From Collinsella aerofaciens (GTDB taxonomy: Bacteria; Actinomycetota; Coriobacteriia; Coriobacteriales; Coriobacteriaceae), in assembly GCF_015552075.1 (NCBI RefSeq), contig NZ_JADNDZ010000121.1, positions 1-64,000 on the forward strand: a DNA stretch of 64,000 nt, given 5' to 3'. Positions 58,554-64,000 of this stretch are shown here, in pieces. Each line of letters opens with the position of its first letter. Within the stretch, counting starts at the first letter, position 1. The notes under the pieces were generated by a model. That model worked only from the letters and a program-made list of their open reading frames with translations. It searched no databases and was not told the origin of the DNA. Made by a program: the position numbers and the translations under genes.

Positions 58554-58754
58554 GTAAATGTCCTTTCTAAAGGTGAAACGATCGCAATGAGTAGATGCGC
58601 TCCGGCATGCGCGTGTGGCTAGAACATGCAGAGCGCTATGACGAGGACCCGCTACCGTCGAGGAAGCATGGGAGATAACGACCGCGGGCCCCAAGTCAAC
58701 AGGAGGTGCCGGGGGCATAAACTGTCCCCGGCTCAACAAGATCGAGGAATGGGA

Positions 58755-60140
58755 CTAGTCGATCTTGTTGTTGGTCAGACCGGCGCGGAACACGGTGGCA
58801 TCGCCATCGGCCTGGCTCGGATCGTAGAGGTTCAGGGCAGCCACATACATGGCGGCAGCGGTGACCAGGTCGTCCTTGTAGGTGACCTCGTTGGGAGCGT
58901 GAGCCTGAGACTCGGCACCCGGACCAAAGCCGACGCAGGGGATGCCATAGCGGCCCTGGATGGAGACGCAGTTCGTGGAGAAGGTCCACTTGTCGCACAG
59001 CGGACGACCGGTGCGCTTGTCCATGCTGGGCTCGCAGCCGATGCGCTCGTCACCGAACATGGCCTTGTGGGCGTCGACGAGGGCCTTGACGTGCGGAGCA
59101 GTCTCCTTGTTGATCCACGTGGGGAAGTAAGCCTCGGTCTCGTAGACCTCGCCGGTCCAGGACGGACGGTCGTACATGTACATGGAGACCTTCACGTCGT
59201 CGCCGTACTTCTTGGCGGCCGGCAGGTTACGGATCTCGTCCAGGCAGGACTCCCAGGTCTCACCAGCGGTCATGCGACGGTCGATGGAGATGGCGCAGGA
59301 GTCAGCGACAGCGCAGCGGCTGGGGCTGGTGTAGAAGATCTGGCTGACGGTGCAGGTGCCGCGACCCAGGAAGCGGGCGTCCTCGAAGTGCTCGGGGTTG
59401 TACTTGGGGTCGAGCATCTTGACGAGACCCTTGATGTCGGTCGACTCGTCGCAGCCGTTGTTGTTGAGAGCGCGAACGTCGGCGATGATGTCGGCCATCT
59501 TGTAGATGGCGTTGTCGCCGCGGTCGGGAGCGGAGCCGTGGCAGGAGGTGCCGTGAACGTCGACGCGGATCTCCATGCGGCCGCGGTGACCGCGATAGAT
59601 GCCGCCGTCGGTGGGCTCGGTGGAAATGACGAACTCGGGCTTAATGCCGTCCTTGTTGTAGATGTACTGCCAGCACATGCCGTCGCAGTCCTCTTCCTGG
59701 ACGGTGCCGACGACCATGATCTTGTAGCCCTCGGGGATGAGGCCCATGTCCTTCATCATCTTGGCAGCGTAGGTAGCAGAAGCCATGCCACCCTCCTGGT
59801 CGGAGCCGCCGCGGCCATAGATGATCTCATCGGTCTCGTAGCCCTCATAAGGATCGGCATCCCAGTTATCGATGTTGCCGATGCCGACGGTGTCGATGTG
59901 AGAGTCGATGGCGATGATCTTGTCGCCCTCGCCCATAAAGCCCATAACGTTGCCCAGGCCGTCGACCTTGACCTCGTCATAGCCAAGGCTCTCCATCTCG
60001 GCCTTGATGCAGGCAACAACCTCACCCTCCTCGCAGGACTCAGAGGGATGGGAGATCATAGCGCGCAGGAAGCGAGTCATATCAGCACGATGGGACTCAG
60101 CAGCAGCCTTGATAGCGTCGAAATCGAGTTCTTTAGCCAT
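58755..60140 (-). CDS. ygeY: YgeY-type M20 peptidase-like hydrolase
   Basis: 461 residues of the M20 family: zinc-binding [50 protein letters not shown] and [23 protein letters not shown]. It is the YgeY group, associated with selenium-dependent molybdenum hydroxylase clusters. It probably hydrolyses a small amide or ureido intermediate rather than peptides. Preceded by AAAGG and ygeX 74 nt upstream. Confidence 0.9.
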   Translation of the reverse strand: MAKELDFDAIKAAAESHRADMTRFLRAMISHPSESCEEGEVVACIKAEMESLGYDEVKVDGLGNVMGFMGEGDKIIAIDSHIDTVGIGNIDNWDADPYEGYETDEIIYGRGGSDQEGGMASATYAAKMMKDMGLIPEGYKIMVVGTVQEEDCDGMCWQYIYNKDGIKPEFVISTEPTDGGIYRGHRGRMEIRVDVHGTSCHGSAPDRGDNAIYKMADIIADVRALNNNGCDESTDIKGLVKMLDPKYNPEHFEDARFLGRGTCTVSQIFYTSPSRCAVADSCAISIDRRMTAGETWESCLDEIRNLPAAKKYGDDVKVSMYMYDRPSWTGEVYETEAYFPTWINKETAPHVKALVDAHKAMFGDERIGCEPSMDKRTGRPLCDKWTFSTNCVSIQGRYGIPCVGFGPGAESQAHAPNEVTYKDDLVTAAAMYVAALNLYDPSQADGDATVFRAGLTNNKID

Positions 60141-60214
60141 TGTTCATAACCTTTCAAACGAAGGAATCTACCTGTGAGGTGGCGGAGCGATACCTATTTA
60201 CTCCGCCCCAACGA

Positions 60215-61429
60215 TTAGCAAGTGGGATATTCGCCTTCCCAAACAATGCGGCGATACTGGTCGGGATCGGTGTCGCCCTCGGTGGAGAAGCAGAGCACGG
60301 AGCTCGTCTTGTCCAGGCCGATGAGCTCCTTGAGCTCGGCGTACTCGGGATCGAGCATGAGGGTCTCGACCAGGCCGGTGGTCACAGCGCCGGACTCGCC
60401 GGAGATGACGCGCGGGTCGCCCTTCTCGGGAGCGCCCAGGGTGCGCATGCCGCGAGCGGTGACCCAGTCGGGGCAGGACACGAAGGCGGTGGTGTGGTTG
60501 CGCAGGATATCCCAGCCCAGGATGTTGGGTTCGCCGCAGCACAGGCCGGCCATGATGGAGGGCATGTCGCCGTCCACGATGCGCGGATCGCCGTCGCCGG
60601 CGGCAGCGCCCTTGTACAGGCAGGCGGCAGGCGCGCACTCAACCACGACGAAGGTGGGCGGGTTATCGGGATACAGGTTGGTGAAGTAGCCCACCACGGC
60701 GCCGGCGAGCGAACCCACGCCAGCCTGGACAAACACGTGCGTCGGGCGGTTGATGGCCATCTCGCGCAGCTGCTCGGCAGCCTCGGAAGCCATGGTGCCG
60801 TAACCCTCCATGATCCAGGACGGGATCTTCTCGTAGCCCTCCCAGGCGGTGTCCTGAACGATGACGCCGCGCTCGCAGGCGTCGGCCTCGGCGGCGGCCA
60901 TGCGCACGCACTCGTCGTAGTTGACCTCTTCAATGGTCACCGTGGCGCCCTCGGCGGCAATGTTATCGAAGCGGGGTTTGGTGGAACCCTTGGGCATGTG
61001 CACGACAGCCTTCTGGCCCAGCTTGTTGGCAGCCCATGCCACGCCGCGGCCATGGTTGCCGTCGGTGGCGGTAAAGAAGGTAGCCTGGCCAAAGTCCTCG
61101 GCCAGCTGATCGGAGGTCAGGTAATCGAAGGTGCAGTCGGCAACGTCCTTGCCGGTCTCGTCGGCAATGTAGTTGGCCATGGCAAACGAGCCGCCCAGGA
61201 CCTTAAAGGCGTTGAGGCCAAAGCGATAGCTCTCGTCCTTAACGCACAGGTTGGACAGGCCCAGGCGCGCGGCCTGGCCGTCCAGGCGGGCAAGCGGAGT
61301 GACGGTGTACTGAGGGAACGACTGGTGGAAGGCACGGGCCTTCTTCACGTGGTCGAGACTCATGATTCCCAAGTGCTTGTCATCGCTCTTGGGCATCGTG
61401 TTGCCCGCCCACTGGATCTTATCGGCCAT
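60215..61429 (-). CDS. ygeX: Diaminopropionate ammonia-lyase (YgeX)
   Basis: 404 residues, PLP-dependent: CVKDESYRFGLNAFKVLGGS with the Schiff-base lysine, FFTATDGNHGRGVAWAANKL, QDTAWEGYEKIPSWIMEGYG and CGEPNILGWDILRNHTTAFV SCPD. It degrades 2,3-diaminopropionate to pyruvate and two ammonia. It is the first gene of the ygeX-ygeY-ygeW group. AAGGAG precedes ATG 61429. Confidence 0.92.
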   Translation of the reverse strand: MADKIQWAGNTMPKSDDKHLGIMSLDHVKKARAFHQSFPQYTVTPLARLDGQAARLGLSNLCVKDESYRFGLNAFKVLGGSFAMANYIADETGKDVADCTFDYLTSDQLAEDFGQATFFTATDGNHGRGVAWAANKLGQKAVVHMPKGSTKPRFDNIAAEGATVTIEEVNYDECVRMAAAEADACERGVIVQDTAWEGYEKIPSWIMEGYGTMASEAAEQLREMAINRPTHVFVQAGVGSLAGAVVGYFTNLYPDNPPTFVVVECAPAACLYKGAAAGDGDPRIVDGDMPSIMAGLCCGEPNILGWDILRNHTTAFVSCPDWVTARGMRTLGAPEKGDPRVISGESGAVTTGLVETLMLDPEYAELKELIGLDKTSSVLCFSTEGDTDPDQYRRIVWEGEYPTC

Positions 61430-61706
61430 ACGGTGAACTCCTTAAGTCCTCTCTTGCCGGCCCCCGCATACGCGTTTCAGCCCGATCCCATTCACACGGC
61501 TGAACTTTTATGTGGATGCCAAACAAAAAGTTTGTTAGTAATGTTCTATCACACTTTTTGATTGGTATACCTAACGAATTGTTTGTTGCCGCAATCGGTA
61601 CTTTTTCGCCGCCGAACGGTCATGAATTGCCTTGTTGATGGATTTGTTTGCGGTCATGTGTGGTTTATGGCACAGTGAGCCCAAACTAATTTTTAGGAAG
61701 GCACCT
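61430..61706. promoter_or_regulatory. Divergent control region between ygeX and its putative regulator
   Basis: Two transcripts diverge here. TTTGTT or its complement recurs: AACAAAAAGTTTGTT (61522-61538 region, arms AACAAA/TTTGTT), GAATTGTTTGTTGCC (about 61577-61590) and GATTTGTTTGCGG (about 61640). GGTATACC, an eight-base palindrome, is at about 61564-61571. These are candidate operators; none is proven. No gene is visible in it. Confidence 0.5.
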
Positions 61707-62360
61707 ATGACCCCCGCACAGATTGAGTTTTATAAGCGCCTTGCACACGGCCTGGCGCTCCAATTTGGCCCCAACTGCGAAATCGTCGTCCACGATCTGG
61801 AGACCGATGACGTGGACCACTCCATCGTAGTGATTGAAAACGGCCACGTCAGCGGGCGCAAACTGGGTGACGGCCCCAGCCATATCGTGTTTGAGTCCAT
61901 GCACGAGGGCGCCACCGATGTACACGACCGCGAGCCGTACCTCACTAAAACCACCGACGGTAAGCTGCTCAAATCGTCGACGATCTTTATCCGCAACGAC
62001 GAGGGCAAGCCCGTCGGCATTTTGGGCATCAACTTTGACATTACGCTTATGAAGGCTTTTGAGCGTTCGCTCGACGCCTTTACCGGCACCGGCGGCACGG
62101 GCTATACCGAGCCCGAGCCCATTACCAAGAACATCGGCGACCTGCTCGAGGACCTGCTGCACGAGTGCGAGCAGTTTGTGGGCAAGCCCGCGGCACTCAT
62201 GACCAAAGACGAGCGCATTCGTGCCATTGGCTACCTCGACCGTCGCGGCGCCTTCCTCATTTCCAAGTCGAGCGAGCGCGCCTGCGAGTTCTTTGGCATC
62301 TCCAAGTACAGCTTCTATAGCTACCTCAATGAGGCCAAGGCTGCTGCCGGCGACAAGTAG
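61707..62360 (+). CDS. YheO/DauR-type PAS-HTH transcriptional regulator
   Basis: 217 residues. The YheO-like sensor domain (FGPNCEIVVHDLETDDVDHS, LGILGINFDITL-like GILGINFDITLMKAFERSLD) is followed by a C-terminal helix-turn-helix (LDRRGAFLISKSSERACEFF GISKYSFYSYLNEAK). Related proteins sense small amino-acid-like metabolites. Divergence from ygeX makes it the likely regulator of the ygeX-ygeY-ygeW operon. ATG 61707 follows AGGAAGG; the longer frame from 61632 is not used. Confidence 0.85.
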   Translation: MTPAQIEFYKRLAHGLALQFGPNCEIVVHDLETDDVDHSIVVIENGHVSGRKLGDGPSHIVFESMHEGATDVHDREPYLTKTTDGKLLKSSTIFIRNDEGKPVGILGINFDITLMKAFERSLDAFTGTGGTGYTEPEPITKNIGDLLEDLLHECEQFVGKPAALMTKDERIRAIGYLDRRGAFLISKSSERACEFFGISKYSFYSYLNEAKAAAGDK

Positions 62361-62483
62361 GCACTCGCCTGGATTGCCCCTCCCCTTTTGGGCGCGAGTT
62401 CTGGAAAGCACGAATCCAAGACCGAGCCGCTTGGGAAGTTCCATATAATCGATGTCATTAGTATTTCGAAAGGATGGAACAGA

Positions 62484-63446
62484 ATGGCGTTGAGCAAGGC
62501 ATCATGCACCGGTCGCGGATTGATTCCGGCAATTGGTGGACATGTGCACCGCATGTTCGATGAGAGTGAAGACGACCTGTTTTCGCTGAGCCTTGACGAC
62601 GTGATGGATGATCGCCCGTGGACCGCCGACGAACTCATGGGCGGCGGGGCTCGCCCGTCAAGTCCCAATCCCGCACTTGCGCCTAAGCCCGCATCTGCGC
62701 CGACGCCCGCGCCTACGCCCGCACCCACTTCGGCGCCCACGACCGCTCCCCGCCCCGCAAGCGACCCGTCCGAGACGGCGGCATTTCTCGCTGCGGCGAC
62801 GCAGGGCAAATCGGCCGACAGCACCGTTATGTACAACGCCCAGCAGTTGCCCGTTCCTGCGGCACGCAAGCCTCCGGTCACAAGGCTCGATGAGCCCGTT
62901 GCCCATCAGGTTGCCTACGATTCCTGGGCTGCAACCGATCTGGATGAGACCTCTACCGGCATGCCGGCGCTCGACGTTCCAGTTAACCCGCTTTTTGCCG
63001 CCAACACGAGCGCCGCGGACTATGAGGGCGGTGCGGCATATTCCGATTATTCCGATGGCTATGCTGGCAACGGTCGCATCGAGACCGAGAACTATGGCAC
63101 CGCATCGAGCGATTATCTCAACGATCCGTACGCCGCCACGCCTGCACCGGAATATGACCCGGAGGCCGCGTCCGCGCCGGCGTATACCAAAAGCACGGGC
63201 GAAGAGCGCTTTGCCGATTATTACGCCGAGGAAAAGGCGCTGCGTTTCTCGGAATTTCCGCAGGCAGTCAAGGTTGCCTTTATCGCCATTATCATTGCCC
63301 TGCTCGGTGTCATTGCGTTTGAGGGGTTCCAGCTGTTCCGCGGCCCCACCCAAGCGGAGTCGGAGACCCAGCAAAAAGAGGACGATAACCAGTACCTGGA
63401 CATCAACACCCTCAAGGGCGACCCCAACGACGGAGACGACGAGTAG
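62484..63446 (+). CDS. Unrecognised Pro/Ala-rich single-pass membrane protein
   Basis: 320 residues. N-terminal ~50 residues are polar with HRMFDESEDDLFSLSLDDVM DDRPWTADELM; then a long Pro/Ala/Thr tract (about PNPALAPKPASAPTPAPTPA); then a Tyr/Asp/Ala-rich region; and one membrane helix near the C-terminus (AFIAIIIALLGVIAFEGFQL F) followed by an acidic tail. There is no signal peptide and no domain I recognise. AAGGA nine nt before ATG 62484. It might be a regulatory or scaffold protein, but no function is claimed. Confidence 0.75.
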   Translation: MALSKASCTGRGLIPAIGGHVHRMFDESEDDLFSLSLDDVMDDRPWTADELMGGGARPSSPNPALAPKPASAPTPAPTPAPTSAPTTAPRPASDPSETAAFLAAATQGKSADSTVMYNAQQLPVPAARKPPVTRLDEPVAHQVAYDSWAATDLDETSTGMPALDVPVNPLFAANTSAADYEGGAAYSDYSDGYAGNGRIETENYGTASSDYLNDPYAATPAPEYDPEAASAPAYTKSTGEERFADYYAEEKALRFSEFPQAVKVAFIAIIIALLGVIAFEGFQLFRGPTQAESETQQKEDDNQYLDINTLKGDPNDGDDE

Positions 63447-63516
63447 CGAGAGCTGAAGGCGGCCGCAGGATCCCGCATCCAGCACCGGCTTCTAAGTGCT
63501 GTTTTGTCATCCAGCT

Positions 63517-63593
63517 ACACTTTTCCGAAGTTTTAAGGTGCCTATTTCGACACTTTTCCGTACTTTTACACGGCTGATTTCGACACTTTTCCG
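63517..63593. repeat. 33-bp tandem repeat, three copies of ACACTTTTCCG
   Basis: ACACTTTTCCG begins at 63517, 63550 and 63583, exactly 33 bases apart. Units also share TTTTA and ATTTCG at set positions. On the minus strand one frame reads RKSVEI-type 11-residue repeats to a stop, but no start is evident. The region 63447-63811 (365 bases) has no other gene, though a hairpin (63626-63655) follows. Confidence 0.85.
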
Positions 63594-63625
63594 GATGGAA
63601 GCCGAATAATCACTTGGGAAACCAA

Positions 63626-63655
63626 CGCCATCCGCGCGTCATTTCGCGGATGGCG
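63626..63655. other. Hairpin downstream of the tandem repeats
   Basis: CGCCATCCGCG pairs with CGCGGATGGCG across about eight bases, followed by CTTGATTTCT. Weak terminator-like; its host transcript is unknown. Confidence 0.55.
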
Positions 63656-63811
63656 CTTGATTTCTGTCCGTACACGTTGATAGACCCCATCGTGCCCGCA
63701 AGGAGCGGGCGCGTTTTATCCAGAGTCGGGGTAGAGAGTTGGCTCCACGATCCCGACGCCAACCGGCCAAGAGGCACGGTGGCCCTGCCAATATCGATGA
63801 AAGGAGTCCGT

Positions 63812-64000
63812 ATGGACAATTTCTCCGTGCGCAGTGAGCGCAACTTCCACAACCTGGCAGCCAAGCCAAAACGAATGCATCTTCTGGACAAGCCGAACGG
63901 CTATGCCTCGGCCATGGTCAAGAGCAGTCTCCCCCACCAGATGCGCTTTACCGTGCAGGCGCTCGAGAAAGAGCTCTACACCGCCGGCGACCCGCACGTA
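63812..64000 (+). CDS. Partial unrecognised gene, runs off the right edge
   Basis: ATG 63812 with AAAGGAG six nt upstream opens a frame without stops to the window end (63 residues seen: MDNFSVRSERNFHNLAAKPK and onward through MRFTVQALEKELYTAGDP). No recognised motif in the available part. The start site is convincing, but the product cannot be named from this fragment. Confidence 0.6.
   Translation, partial: MDNFSVRSERNFHNLAAKPKRMHLLDKPNGYASAMVKSSLPHQMRFTVQALEKELYTAGDPHV

Overview
This is a GC-rich chromosomal window that looks like a Coriobacteriia gut anaerobe, most likely Collinsella or a close relative. That assignment is inferred from the style of the proteins, the two-subunit transketolase, the yge/yqe purine-type catabolic cluster and the GC-rich base composition; no 16S gene is present to prove it. 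About 57 protein genes are supported, mostly on the minus strand. I recognised no tRNA, rRNA, CRISPR array or intact insertion sequence.

Layout. 1-1112: an orphan small effector-domain protein and an ArsC/Spx-like thioredoxin-fold protein. 1205-5647: a MurNAc scavenging cluster (mupG, murP, murQ, murR) that imports MurNAc-containing sugars through a PTS and cleaves the lactyl ether. 5852-7143: a VanZ-like protein and a lone serine recombinase. 7321-11719: RNase R and the FtsE/FtsX pair, FtsE carrying a long N-terminal extension. 11720-13002: a repeat-rich segment with a nested palindrome and a zinc-ribbon membrane protein bracketed by two nearly identical 67-bp palindromes. 13106-20785: two-subunit transketolase, a YitT-type membrane protein, RF2, SecA and L31. 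20972-25902: two ABC exporter units. 26038-27537: a DUF2975/HTH pair followed by a beheaded tyrosine integrase. 27934-31549: ACT protein, citrate synthase, two HAD phosphatases. 31748-42263: adenine deaminase, TyrS, a U32 tRNA/rRNA-modifying-type protein, a class A PBP, ArgR, a glycosyltransferase and TruA.

42356-52080 is the spc-alpha ribosomal block, read leftward as rplE-rpsN-rpsH-rplF-rplR-rpsE-rpmD-rplO-secY-adk-map-infA-rpmJ-rpsM-rpsK-rpsD-rpoA-rplQ (then truA). It begins at rplE: rplN and rplX, which normally precede rplE, are absent. 52415-61429 carries the E. coli yge/yqe-like set (xdhC-type, yqeB, yqeC, hydantoinase, mocA, ygeW, ygeY, ygeX), followed by a divergent YheO/DauR-type regulator. 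The molybdenum hydroxylase subunits themselves are not in the window. The right end holds an unrecognised Pro/Ala-rich single-pass protein, 33-bp tandem repeats and a gene cut off by the window edge.

The most unusual signal is repetitive. Four palindromes, each exactly 67 bp, share 15-bp ends and keep their stems through compensated base changes. They bracket two gene modules, and one of them sits at the break in the ribosomal operon. A second 35-bp hairpin family and a third GGGGACGTT-containing family also occur.
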